From: Cylicocyclus nassatus
Lineage: Eukaryota; Nematoda; Chromadorea; Rhabditida; Strongylidae
Assembly: GCA_958299035.1 (NCBI GenBank)
Contig: CATQJL010000305.1
Coordinates: 69,904,792-69,968,791, forward strand
Length of the DNA stretch: 64,000 nucleotides
Direction of reading: 5' to 3'
Both the position numbers and the translations under genes were made by a program. Numbering within the stretch: position 1 is the stretch's first letter; each line of letters starts with the position of its first letter. Under the pieces are notes generated by a model. That model was not told the DNA's origin, did not search any database, and saw only the letters and a program-made list of their open reading frames with translations. Positions 45,537 through 57,216 of the stretch are shown in pieces.

Positions 45537-46515
45537 TTAGGTCATTCCGAAAGTAATTTCGCTTTTTTCAAACGGGCGCCACATATGATGGAACAAAGGT
45601 TTCTAAGAGATCTTGGTAGCATTCGATGCAGAATTTCATTCTCTTTCTAATGGTCATGAAATTGTTGCAAAACAGTCAATGAGCTTTCAGAAAATAACCA
45701 AAATCTGCGACCCATGCTTTTTGAGATAGTCAAGTTTCACGATTTTTCAAACCTTTCATATCAATCCTCCGAAGGAGTTCTAAAAACGATTCGATAGAGT
45801 AAAGCTCAAAGAATACAGCCCTTTCTCGTACCTCGCCGTAATTTTTTCAAAAGATTTCTTAGCAGAATCGGATTTTGGCAGGCCCACTTCAACCACAATC
45901 GCATCAAACATCATAATTTTTCGGAATTTGAGACTATCAAGATGGTTTTATGAGTTAGCATTGAGTTCGAAATATCAAATTTCGAGTTTTTTGGGTACAG
46001 CCTGGGGCTCCCTAAAAAATGAGATATGATGATTTTATCCCCGAAAACTAAACGAATCGGAAACAAAAAACACCCATTAGAAAGAGGAGAAAAAGCTGCA
46101 TCGGATGATATCCGAGCTGCTCAAGGTTTGATGTTCTACTAGGATTTAGCTGTCTAAGTATGGAAATCGGTACCATCAGTTAAAATTCTGTTAGAAATGT
46201 ATGACAAGCTATGGAAAAGAGAAAAAAGTTGCACTGTATTCTATGAGGTTTGCCCTATCGAACCGTCACTTGAACTTCTTCTGAGAATTGATATGAAAAA
46301 TTTAAAAAATCGTGAAACTTGACCATCTCAAAAAGCATGGGTCGCAGATTTTGGTTATTTTCTGAAAGCTCATTGAGTGTTTTGCAACAATTTCGTGACC
46401 ATTAGAAAGAGAATGAAATGCTGTTTCGAATGCTACTAAGATCTCTTAATAACCTTTGTTCCATCAAATGTGGCGCCCGTTTGAAAAAAGCGAAATTACT
46501 TTCGGAATGACCTAA
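45537..46515. mobile_element. Mariner-type TIR element, family A, copy 2
   Basis: The tips are TTAGGTCATTCCGAAAGTAA on both sides, flanked by TA (45535-45536 and 46516-46517). Its interior is close to 11298-12304. It is the last member of the train that starts at 37842. Confidence 0.85.
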
Positions 46516-46518
46516 TAT

Positions 46519-47510
46519 ATGCATATATGTATATATCTTGATTCCGGACACTTACAAATCCCAGTAGAAGGCGCGACAGCAACTGAAGCTGGTGCCAATT
46601 TCACAAATTGCAAAAACACAATGATCTGCACTTGTGATGTAGAAGCACCACCCGCACGATGTGGCTGTCCTAATCACTCGTTAATCAATATCAAAGCCCA
46701 TCCGGCAAACGTTTCTCCAATTTTCACTCCGTATTTCACACTTTCAAAGACGGAGTTGTAACATCAACATCAACAAAAGGCGAAATGACCATAGCCCTAG
46801 AATCGAAATCCTTGAGCAACGCCGCGCAACACGTGCTAGAACAAAAATGCGAAATTTATTTCAGCCAACTTAATGATGCTATTAGTTGTTAAGAAGCAGC
46901 AATACTCCGAATCTACTGTCGCACGAAGGAGCCAGCTTGGGTCATTATTCACTGCGAACAGCATTCCTTCCCTATCAGATGCAATTCCTATCGCAGAAAC
47001 CGAAATCTTACTCGACTCTCAGAAAGCAGTGATTAACCAGGTTTGTCGAACAAAATGCAACGGCCGCCTTCCAAAAATGAGACTATACGGTACACTGCGT
47101 ACTTACCGCATCTCAGTGATGGCAAAGTTTTAAAATTACACGCGCATCAGTGGACTGCAAAAATTGTCTGGTTTCATAGTTGAACCATGCCCGACCTCGA
47201 ACCGCTCATAATAACCATTCAAAACCGCTGCACTTGCAGTATTCGAAGCAGTGGTACTGATGTCAGCTGCAACTTATTTTGCAAAACCCACAATAATAAT
47301 CATGGTTATACCACTACTGATCCAATGCGCTAAACTTCTGCTGCGCATAGCTGTCTCCACTGTAAAATTGCTGATAGCAGCAATAAAGAAAACGCTCTCT
47401 TTCGCTTGCAGAAAACTTCGCAGCTCAGAAATACACACAGACGATAAGAGAAAGAAAGAAAACAAAAACGGTCTCAAAACATTGAAAATCAACATTAAAA
47501 TGTAACATTA
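46519..47510 (+). pseudogene. Env-like glycoprotein remnant of an LTR retroelement
   Basis: This is a broken C-terminal part of a class II (phlebovirus Gc-like) envelope-type glycoprotein such as those carried by nematode LTR retroelements. The evidence is cysteine clusters in conserved order: CTCD...CGCP at about 46628-46675, CKNC near 47157, a CTC then a C-x3-C cluster near 47230-47285, and a hydrophobic membrane-anchor-like stretch around 47280-47400. The clusters are spread over at least three reading frames with internal stops, so the gene is dead. The family call rests on the cysteine pattern only. The upstream part is absent: the mariner-type element ends at 46515. Confidence 0.5.
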
Positions 47511-47637
47511 AATTGTACATACTTTTTCTACCATGGATAAGAAGTCGTTATACTTTCGAAAATTGTGATGAACCACTGGAACTCGCCATTCAACTGGATC
47601 AAGTCAAGGGCACTCACACTCTCAAAGACCTCAAAGA

Positions 47638-47990
47638 ATGAAGCCCTGCTGCCGCCACCATATTCAAGCAAAAATTGATGGACTGTCACCAATGCTCAAG
47701 GCCCACATCGATGGAGTGGACCAAAAAATGGCGCTAATCTTAGAACGAACAAAACCACGATCAACATGCTTTACTGCTCATACGAAGACAACAAAGACTC
47801 TCACCCCACAGGGAAGTGCTTCCGCTATCCAGACCCGGTGGCATGGGCTATACAAGTCACTGGCCTCCAGCTCTGTGATAAATGCCTCCAGCCTCTCATG
47901 AAGAGGACTGCGGAATCAACTGCAGTTTTTGTAGTGGACAGCACAACGTACTCTTGTGCACCGTCAAAACGCCGCATTCTTCAGCGAGGC
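47638..47990 (+). pseudogene. Gag-type zinc-knuckle region of a retroelement
   Basis: From about 47766 the frame shows a Cys/His series: YCSYEDNKDSHPTGKC, then LQLCDKCLQP, and after a frameshift near 47899 a last knuckle, CSFCSGQHNVLLC (about 47932-47970). This order of three linked knuckles is seen at the C-terminus of BEL/Pao-type Gag proteins. It lies downstream of the env-like remnant, an unusual order for one element, so it may be a second element or a rearranged copy. Confidence 0.5.
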
Positions 47991-48007
47991 GCAAAATCTA
48001 AACATCC

Positions 48008-48364
48008 GTGCGCCGCCGAGATGCAACGATATCCCACCTTATCCATCAACCGCCGTGCGTCCAGTCATGTCGTCTCCACCATTCTGATATTCCGTCTGTC
48101 AACTTTAATATTCTGCTGATGCCGCCTCGTCGACTTAATCCACCGCCGCCTCTTCTCCATATTCGCTACATCGCCAGGCCTCATCCCTACCACTCATCCA
48201 CCGTCGCCAGCCTTGTCCCACCAAATACGCAGCCTCCAACTCTACCACTAACCCCCTCGCTTTTCATCAACAAAAGCAGCTCGCCCAAGTATTCTATTCC
48301 TAACTGCTCCGTCACGCAGCCGTCCGGCCCGATAAGCAACGTCAAGAAAATGGACGACTTTTGA
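48008..48364 (+). other. Proline-rich open frame after the zinc knuckle
   Basis: A 118-codon ORF, rich in Pro and Ser, ends at 48364. It overlaps the end of the knuckle region and probably belongs to the same decayed element. A TATA-like TTTTATAAG near 48466 and a TGTTGTCAGG at 48408 hint at a following LTR, but no matching LTR is in the window. Confidence 0.25.
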
Positions 48365-49566
48365 TAAGTTTGTTACTTATCTGTTTGTTTTTTGCTGGCT
48401 GACGAAGTGTTGTCAGGTTTCCCACTAAAGCGCGGAGTTCGCGTTCGTGCTCTGCATGTTTCACCTTTTATAAGAAATTATTCTTGTGTACTTTGCCATG
48501 CTTGATGTTGTATGTTTGTGTATTTTCTCATGCTTGATGTTGGATATTTATTAGTTATTTGATTCAACCTTATTGATATACATGTCTGGCATCTGAGTGA
48601 ATAATGGAGAAGTAAAGATTCTACCATTGAATCGTCGATACACACTGACTTTTGACGCACCTTGTTCTAAAGTGTTGCACTGATTTATTGAATTTCGACT
48701 ACATGGCAAAAAGCAAAAATCCATAATTATTGATTCCTGTCAGAGTTTCACGCGATATCCACTGGACTCTTTGTTTGATAAAGTTACATAGGTATGTGTA
48801 GTGTCAGGCTTACGTGGCGATTGCTAACGCTATTACCTGGAAGGGAAGGCAAGTGTAGAGATGCAGCATAGCGTTAAGAGTAGACGGAAACTATGAAGAA
48901 AAAATCTGTTCGATTTTTTTGTCAAAGAACCGGGGGGCGTCGCTTTCGATAGCTGTTGTACTAACAAGCTAAGGAGACTAGGCGAAGTGGGGTCTGATAT
49001 GTGATATTTGAAATTTATTGCACATAAATGCGCCATATCAATCATAATGCATTAAGTATAGACTACAAAAACAAAAAATCCAGTAGAATAGAAAAAAGAC
49101 GTTGGAACAGAAATGGTAGGAAGAAGAACGTCAATACATCAAGAAAGATCGACATACTTCAACCGCAACAATATGGCATCATGTAGTTTGGGTCCAATCT
49201 GGATAAAAGTGTGATGAAGGCTTGTATTTGACTGCTCCATGATTATAATTATCAGAATAGAATAATGTAATCCATGGAGATGGACCCATGCCCCCTTATG
49301 CCAGCAAAATGATTTTGGTTAACAAACAGCCAAGATTCGATGGTGGCTGTACTTTTTGACTTCACCAGACCAGTAAGCCAGGGTGAGCAATGATTCTAAG
49401 TGATTACAATAAGGGTTGTAGTGAATGGGTAATTCATAAATGAACGGGAAGAATCAAATTTGGTAGTTGTTATCGGTGGAGAAGGCAATTATGCCAACTC
49501 ATTTGCCAGCAGTAGGATGCTCTTGCAATAATAAAATAAGCAAAGCGGGGCTCGGTTGGTGAAGTA
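48365..49566. other. No firm feature
   Basis: A possible decayed LTR at the start (see the preceding entry). A short direct repeat CATGCTTGATGTTG occurs near 48497 and 48530. The rest is AT-rich sequence without recognisable coding. Confidence 0.25.
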
Positions 49567-50569
49567 TTAAGTCGTTTCAAAAGTAGTTTCGCTTTTTTCA
49601 AACGGGCGCCACATTTGATGGAGCAAAGGTTTCTAAGAGATCCTGGAAGCATTCGATGCAGAACTTCATTCTCTTTCTAAAGGTTATGAAATTGTTGCAA
49701 AACTGTCAATTAGCTTTCAGAAAACAATCAAAGCCTGCGACAAATGCTTTTTGAGATGGACAAGTTTCACGATTTTTTAAAACTTTCATATCAATCCTCA
49801 AAAGAAGTTCAAGTAACGATTCGATAGAGTAAACCTCATAGAACACAGTTCTATTTTTTTTCTTTCTCGTAGCTCGCTGTAATTTTTTAAAAGATTCTTT
49901 GACAGAACCATCGGATTTTGGCAGGCCCACCTCAGCCACAATCGCATCAAACGTCATAATTTTTCGGGATTTGAGGCTACCAAAATGGTACTATGAGTTA
50001 GCATTAATTTTACAAAGCAAGTGAAGGTTCACGGATTCGAAATATCAAATTTCGAGTTTTTTGGGTACAGCCTAAAAATGAGTTATGATGATTTCATCCC
50101 GAAAACTAAACGAATCGGAAACAAAAAACGCCTGTTAAAAAGAAGAGAAAATGCTGCATCGAATAGTGCGCGAGCTGCTCTTCTGTTGATGTTCTACGAG
50201 GATTTAGCTGTGCAAGTATCGAAATTGGTAGCATCAGTTAAAATTCTGTTAAAAATGTATGACAAGCTATGGAAAGGAGAAAAAGTAGTTTTGCATTCTG
50301 TAGGGTTTGCTTTATACAGACCTTACTTGGACTTTTTCGGAGGGTTGATATAAAAGTTTTAAAAAATCGTGAAGCTTGACCGTCTCAAAAAGCATGGGTC
50401 GCAGATTTTGATTGTTTTCTGAAAGCTCATTGACTTTGCAACAATTTCATAACCTTCAGAAAGAGAATGAAATTCTGCATCGAATGCTTCCAAGATCTCT
50501 CAAAAATCTTTGTTCCATCAAATGTGGCGCCCGTTTGGAAAAAGCGAAATTATTTTTGAAACGACCTAA
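49567..50569. mobile_element. Mariner-type TIR element, family A, copy 3
   Basis: The ends are TTAAGTCGTTTCAAAAGTAG and the inverse of TTAGGTCGTTTCAAAAATAA, flanked by TA. Inner blocks match the other family A copies, but the tips are the most diverged of the three. Confidence 0.8.
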
Positions 50570-50633
50570 TAATATTGATCAACCTTGCCCAAATGATTCA
50601 ACGTTGAACGAACGAACGCTGAACGCTGATTAC

Positions 50634-50961
50634 AAATTTGCTTTCCTTATCTGCGAAGTGCTTCTGGGAGGAAGTTTTGAGAATTTCTTGAAGCAAAAAT
50701 TCGACGCGCGGCTACCATAAAATCATTCAAAGTGCAGTCTGTGAGCCCGAATGGGGCTATGATCACTACCAGGGCATTTTATGCAATACTACCTTCAAAC
50801 TAATAAGCGCTTGTCTGTGTTTACTCCTTTCAAGCGCCGAAAAGATTTCAACACCTGTTTTTTACCTTAACCAATCCATTGAAATTCCACCAAAAAAAAA
50901 TTCCAGAACTCCTTTCCCAGAATCGCTTTGCAGATAAGGAAAGCAAAATTGTCAGAGCTCC
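50634..50961. repeat. Inverted repeat, arms about 65 bp
   Basis: TTTGCTTTCCTTATCTGCGA near 50638 is repeated inverted at about 50893-50961 with the following GCTTCTGGGAGG block. This may be a small foldback element. Confidence 0.5.
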
Positions 50962-52599
50962 ATGCTCTATAAGACAGTATACACTTCATACACAAACCCC
51001 ACTTCGACCTAGTATCCTTCCCTTGTAAGTCATTCTGAAAGTAATTGAATTTTTTGAAATAAACTAGCTTAAAGCAAAAATTTTCGTTCAATTGGTTATG
51101 TTCACATAGCAGAAAACGAGCTTTGAAAAATTACCAAAATGAAGCATGGTTTCTGCAAAATTGAGCTTCGCTGTATTTCTATCATCCCCATAGGAGTCTT
51201 GTCATAAATTGAGCGTTTTCCCAATTAATCGAGAAGTTGCGCACATTTTTCCGTTCTTCAGCTTTGAGGGATTTTTCGGAATTATTCTCAATTGTTGACA
51301 ATTTGTAATGGATGACTAGTAGGTACCTGCGCTTCGCCTTTGAATTTATTAGTTTTTTAAGGCCTCAAGAAAATTGTTTTCTGCTTTTAACAAGTTGGCT
51401 TTTTTACACTTTTCTGTTTTAAGACTACGGATGCGACCATGGGCTGACTTTTTTCTGAACCAGGGTTTCATAAAATTTTTTTCAAAAATTAAAAAGTCTG
51501 AAACAGAAACGCTGAAGAAATGAACACATACTGTGTATTGAATCATGACAAACTTTGTGAATTTTTCAAAAATCTCGAGCTAGACGTGATAGCGTAGCCA
51601 GCGCCCTAGCAGAGCTTCTGATTTTTTTTAACAATAAAGATTAGTCTCTTAAAAATTAGCTATAACAAGTTTACGAGCATTTGTGCTGAAAGAAGCTCGA
51701 CGCCAGCTTCTTATGTTCCTGAGTGTTTAAAAAACATGGAGACAAGTACTGAAAAAGTTAAGATGGAATTTAGAGGGTCAGCTTATCTCAAAAGGCGCTT
51801 GAGGAAGCAGAAAGCATTTAGTGAGCACTTTGTTGAGAGAGCTTTTTGGAAGAAATGCGGTTTTGCTGAGTAGCCTTTTGAGAATAAGGGAGGGGAAGTG
51901 AGGGGAGAGGGATGGGAGGGGGGAGAAACTCCACGCAACTCTTTATTTTTTTCGAGGATTTGGCTCGTCAAAAACCATTCTTCTAATTCATGCCAAGTTC
52001 CGCCGTTTCAAACACTACGACCTAACATTTTTCAAAAGCAAGCACTATAATAATAAATTTACACATCTTTCCCTACGACGGCTACATATGTCGTCTCACG
52101 ACTTTGATAAGCGAAATCGTCACGGTGCTAAAGGTTGTATTCATACGCTATGAGCCACATGATTTGCTGGTTCTCCACGTTTCTAATGATAATAAATTGT
52201 TACCAGCCGCTGACAAGTTTTTCATTTGGGAGGTATGGTCGGCTCCCAGATTCGTGGAGGAGGGGGGGGGCAAGTGTTTTTCTGATTGTAAAGATAAACT
52301 TGTCAAACCTCCACGTTATAGCAATGTTCTTCGTATGCTCTCGCTATTAAAAATGGTCACGCAGTGTTTTCAAGATTCCACTACCTCCACACAAATAGCT
52401 AATGATGGTCGAGGAAAACAGCAAAACATTGACCGTTTGAAGCAGGGCGGTGGGGAGGGGGAGGGGGGGGGGCAACGAGAACAGCGGGATGTTGAAATAC
52501 GAGAGAAGAGATGATGGAGAGAAAAACACCACGTTCTTGTTGGATCTAAAATCGGAATGACTACGACTTCTTTTGAATACAAATTACAGGAATGAAAAT
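50962..52599. other. No recognised gene
   Basis: A sequence near 51025 (TCATTCTGAAAGTAATT) resembles a decayed family A tip. Poly-G runs occur near 52262 and 52460. ORFs up to 136 codons are low-complexity and not convincing. Confidence 0.3.
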
Positions 52600-52673
52600 A
52601 CAAGAACGATCGTGTTTTGATTACAGTTGCAGCGGTAAGATTTGTCCAAAATTGCGGAGTTGTCGTTCGCGGG

Positions 52674-52790
52674 ATTGTCGGGATTCGCGGGATTCGCAGG
52701 ATTCGCGATTTCACGGGGTTTGCGGAATTCGCGGGATTTGCGGGATTCGCGGGATTTGCGGGATAAGCGGGACTTAGCTATAACTTCTTT
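52674..52790. repeat. Decayed 9-10 bp repeat (GGGATTCGC)
   Basis: About ten imperfect copies of CGGGATTYGC follow each other here. The inverted counterpart is at about 57290-57355 with fewer clear units. Confidence 0.7.
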
Positions 52791-52860
52791 TAAAACAATT
52801 TATGTAAAATCTGCAAGAAGATACGGCTTCAGCTTGATGTGACGAATCTTTTGATATACA

Positions 52861-53762
52861 GGATGTCCCAAAAGTCTTGTAGCCTAATTTTGCACTGCTT
52901 CAACTCAACAATCACTGGTGATTTTGATCTCAAATTTATACCAAAGAATCCTCCAATCATTCTTCGTAAAATACATTCTTGGGGGTAAAAAATGATCTTT
53001 ATGTTTGACTGAAAAAAATAAAATTATTAAACCATTTCTACCTCAAAACGCAAACAGCTATTTCCTAAAAGTTTGAAATTTATTCCGCTACTGCAAAAAT
53101 TTGGCACACCGCGGTGCAAATTTATATCCACAATATAGAGGAGGCTTTGCACTTCTGTCACTATAATGGCTGCATTTAAAAATCTATTTCGTCAAGAGAG
53201 GCGAGAAAATATTTGGAAAATTCTAATGCGAGTCACTGCAACTATGTCTTTGATTAGTTTCAAATCTGTAGAATTGCAGCAATCACTGAATTTGGAGAAA
53301 TATCCTCTTCGCATGATGGGAATCTAATGCAACACGGATGACGAACTTGGTTTTGAAACACATTGTAACGATTTTCTGTTTTCATTTTCCGCAAACGTGT
53401 CCAAAACTCCACCATAAGATCTACACGTGCCTGCATTCGAATTTCCGTAATTTTAACCAAGAAACTCACAAATTTTTTTACATGCTATGGTATAGCTGAA
53501 AGCTTGCTCTATCATACAGAGCATATTCTAAGCGATAGGATTTATCTTCATGAAAAGTTGGGACAAAATGATGATGACTGCCTGCGTGCCTCGGCAGTGG
53601 TAATCGCCAACAGTTTGAAGGCTTCCGTTATCAAGGAAAGATGCTACCACGAAATTCGAATGCTGTGATGTATTTGCTACTTTTTATTATATGTGCACCA
53701 AATTTTATATCCCTATGTTGTTCGGTTCTGTTTTTATCAGAAAAAATACTAGGCTACGAGAT
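52861..53762. mobile_element. Family D-like TIR element, right tip missing
   Basis: It starts CAGGATGTCCCAAAAGTCTT after TA and follows the 44600-45532 element through TGATTTTGAT(C/T)CAAATTT and the AGGCTTTGC block to AATACTAGGCTAC, where the next inverted-repeat element begins. The right terminal bases are lost. Confidence 0.6.
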
Positions 53763-54194
53763 CTCATTATCGAAAACTATCGCGAAAAACTGGGCAGTTT
53801 TTATTCACCCTTACGTGAGGTCGATTCCCACCATCTTCCATGTAGGTGCAGACTTTAGCCCAGGCTTCGGCGTGAAGCGAGTTGAAGCAAAAATGCCATT
53901 TTAGGTAAGAATTGGCAGCAGTGGCATGTGCCGATGAGAAATCGATCGATTGCTGCAGCGAGGGATTTACCAGTTGCACCGAGCAATAGAACTACAAAAG
54001 CCTGTAGATCACTTATAATTAGAAAAAGAGCGATAGAAATTCACTCAGCGTTTCCTACAGTACTTTTCGTACCATATGCCAAAAATGATCTAAAAATTTG
54101 ATATTATTAATGATAAATGATAAAATGCTTAAATCAGTAGTAAGGGTAAATAAAAACTGCCCAATCTTTCGCGATAGTTTTCGATAATGAGAGC
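53763..54194. mobile_element. Short inverted-repeat element
   Basis: CTCATTATCGAAAACTATCG with CGCGAAA and CTGGGCAGTTTTTATT beyond it is inverted at 54142-54192. The arms are about 52 bp. The hAT-like element at 54195 has inserted in its right edge. Confidence 0.6.
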
Positions 54195-57082
54195 CAGGGC
54201 CCGGCACGAGCTTGTCAAAAGGAGTTTTCGAAAACGAATTCCCCTTTGACCCAAAATTTTTTTACGAATTCCCCTTTGACCCAAAAATTGATCCCAGTGA
54301 TTCTACAGTGAACACTTTACCCGAGGAAGAACATTTATTGAAGAAAACACCAAAAACAATGCAATAACAAAGAGAAAAAAGAGATCAGATCAGAGATCTC
54401 GAGTGATATCAATGACAATTGCACCGGTAGCTGGGGGGGGGGGGGGGAATTCGTACTTCATATGCTCACAATTTCTGAAACCTCTCACCCTCAAGTACTC
54501 GAGTTCCACACATACTCCTCACTTCCCGTCTTCTCATCTCTTAGGTACTCTGCTAATCCTACAAACATACCCCTAACGCTCCACTCAATCATCCTCAGCC
54601 TCAAGTAATCTACACCCTCAGTACCTTTCACACTCACCCTCATCCTCAAATACTCCACTCCCACATCCACTCTTGAATTCCACTCCTCTCACTCACTCAC
54701 CTTCCCCCCTCAAAAAATCAGCAAGCTAGTGCTTGCGCTTTGATTTTTTGGACCTCAAGAACACTCGAGTGCCAGTTTTGGCTTTGTGCCGAGTGGCACA
54801 CTCTAATAAGCCAGAACACTTTGTTAGGCATTTTGAGGCTCTCACAACGCTGAATTGGCCTTCTGAGATGATGACCTATACACAAATCGCGCTTGTTGAC
54901 CGTCTCCTATTTTAGGGTACTTTATTTGTGCTGTAAGGTACCCTTTGATTCAACTGGCCTTGCGGCTGAAAGGCGATCCCCGATCTAGAAAAAAGATGTG
55001 CTATTCGGAGAAGAGTTATTTTTTCTATCTTTTATCTTGATAGAGGAAGTACGAAGAGTTACTTCACATTGCAGCAGCTGCAGCGCGGTGGCATCGGCAA
55101 CGTCTGCCTGAAGGACCGAACAACAAAAAAGAATCGAAGTGAAACACTGATCAAATCAAGCATCAACATCGAAACAAAAAAAGTCTCTTCTTCAACTCAC
55201 TTTTTTTGAAAACCCTGTTGAGTAATGCTAGGTCAGCATCGCTGATACTGTCGTCTTTGAACTGCATAGCAGGATTGACATACCATTCTCGACCAGCCGA
55301 TGCTCCGTAGGCATAGTAGCCTGAATACCAAGGAAGTAGCGGGAAGTATCAAAACAAAAACCCATCTTACACACAAAGCACGCATCCTCTGGCATTGTGC
55401 TCATGTTGCGAATTCCTTGTAAACGAGTGAAGCTGTGGTGACGATAGCACAGAACTGAGCACATTGGCGAGCAAACTGTGCCTAAATCGGGTATCTTAGG
55501 AATGACAAGCGATTTGGCGCTCAGCTTCAAGGGGTGCAAAACCGTAAAAATGCGATGAACAGAGAGCAAGCAGAAGCAGATCAGGAATGTTCACGAAATA
55601 TATCAAACCTGGATAACTTCAGAATACGCCGGTCGAACGCTGGTCGGGTACGAACACGAATAGCTCTTCAAAGTACCATCTGCAAAGAAGAATGAAGAAA
55701 GAAGGGAGAGAAACTGAGCTGCTCTGATGATTTACTGTCGGTGAAAACTGCGCGAGTAGAATTTAGTGCATAGGGGAAAAATTCGTGCGAGAAAAAACAC
55801 ATATACCACAACATCTACTTGCCCATTCCGAGATGCGATAACGAGAGGAATTTTGTCGCCCTCCGTGCTATTCAAACGACTATCCAGCCAAGGCTTCGAC
55901 GTGCGTCCATCCAAAAATACCTAGGAATAATCCATACGTGTTTTCAAAAATCAAAGATAGCATTGAGCAAATTTGAGAAAACACTCGTCATGCATACAAA
56001 TCATGACTGACTAAAGCGACATATGCTCTGGTAAACGCATGGAGAACTAACTCCTAGATAAAACTGCCGTAAAACGATATTAAGGCATATCAGCAGGTTT
56101 GAAAACAGAAACATCAACGACGCCGCACCAAGCGACGATTAAAGGACTCAGCGATATGCCGTTCGATCGCAGCGCGCTTTCCTCCTTAGGGCTATTTTTG
56201 CCTCTAGCAAGGAGGAGAGGGGGAGGTTTGAAACCAAATTTTCACTATGTACTAATCTTTAGGTGTAGAGTAGATTTATGTAAATATTTTGGAAAAATTA
56301 TGTGAATTGAGAGTTTTGCCAAGCTCAGCTTGTCATTAGCTTGTCAAATGACAAGCTAATTTGAAAATAAGTTGGGGAAACTCTTCATTCACATAAGTTT
56401 TTCATAATTTTTCATACTTTGTTACTTAGTCCTACTGCGCATATACACACCGAATCCCGCGCAATTTCGTCGCCTCTGCGTTGCAAACGAGCCATTTTTC
56501 CATTTCTTTGGTAGCGGGAAATTTTCAGAAAAACCATTGCCACAACCTTCAGTCACATAATTTTTCAATGAAACTCCTAAGTTAGCTCCTACAGGTTTGT
56601 GTCCACGTGCGTACCAAGTTTCATACCATATCGTCATCTGCGCGTTGCAAACGAGCCATTTGAATTTACAACTTCATTTACCAATTTTACAAAATCTTTG
56701 GAAAAAATGCTTATTACTCGTCCCGTTCACATAAGTTTTTCATAATTTTTCATACTTTGTTTCCACTAGCCTCTCTCAGTTCGCCTACAAAATCTGGTGT
56801 CATACCGTGACGCGTACATTGAGAACTAGTCATGTATGCCGTTACAAATAGCTCGTTTGAGCGACGTCGCGCGTGCGGCAATTAGCGACGGCGCGGTTTG
56901 ACGCGCGCGAACTCCAGTCTTCGCATGTTGAGGCACATAACATGTTAAAATAAGCAAAGAACGTGCACTACCAATTTTTTTTCCGGGGCTCCGCCCCGGA
57001 CCCCGCAAAAACGATTTCCCCTTTGCTTTTTTGCCGAAAACGATTTCCAGCTTGTCATTTGACAAGCTTGTGCCGGGCCCTG
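54195..57082. mobile_element. Gene-carrying hAT-like element (CAGGGC family), copy 2
   Basis: It begins CAGGGCCCGGCACGAGCTTG and ends AAGCTTGTGCCGGGCCCTG, flanked by the 8-bp repeat ATGAGAGC (54187-54194 and 57083-57090). It shares TIRs and subterminal blocks (AATTCCCCTTTGACCC, AAACGATTTCC) with copies 1 and 3, and internal TATGAAAAATTATGAAAAA sequence with copy 1. No transposase is seen. Instead, the middle holds exon-like sequences on the minus strand (54985-55920). A poly-G run lies at 54433. Confidence 0.85.
54985..55920 (-). pseudogene. Captured gene fragments with introns, one ankyrin-like exon
   Basis: Exon-like pieces on the minus strand, in order: 55920-55807 (after CCTAG, ending before GTATATG), encoding NSTEGDKIPLVIASRNGQ, an ankyrin-type repeat reminiscent of FEM-1 proteins; 55679-55609 (TTTGCAG to GTTTGA); up to 55371, ending EDACFV; 55320-55201, encoding YYAYGASAGREWYVNP and further; and about 55103-54985, ending in TAG. 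The intron 55370-55321 is 50 nt with GTAAG and TTCAG, and its phases match (1 then 2). The donor at 55200 is GTGAGT. The first pieces do not join in frame, and the later product is not one I recognise. It may be a chimera of more than one gene. Confidence 0.5.
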
Positions 57083-57171
57083 ATGAGAGCTTTGTATCAA
57101 AACCTGTTATTCGCGATTTACGCCGTGATAAATGTTCACAAAAGCCTTAATATAGAAAACAACAAGACAAT

Positions 57172-57216
57172 GTGACGGGGTAGACATACAATATCATAGT
57201 ATGTCTACCCCGTCAC
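57172..57216. repeat. Perfect 18-bp hairpin
   Basis: GTGACGGGGTAGACATAC and its exact inverse are separated by 9 bp. A perfect stem in an otherwise decayed region suggests a recent or selected structure, or the remains of a very small TIR element. Confidence 0.8.

Noticed and set aside
52104..52514. 136-codon ORF
   Set aside because: It runs into poly-G and Glu/Gly low complexity; no domain recognised.
54733..54915. 60-codon plus-strand ORF in the hAT-like element
   Set aside because: Protein-like in places but too short, with no recognised domain or splice evidence.
55228..55569. Single 113-codon minus-strand gene
   Set aside because: The frame runs through what looks like a 50-nt intron (55321-55370); splicing there gives a more protein-like product, so a spliced fragment is the better reading.
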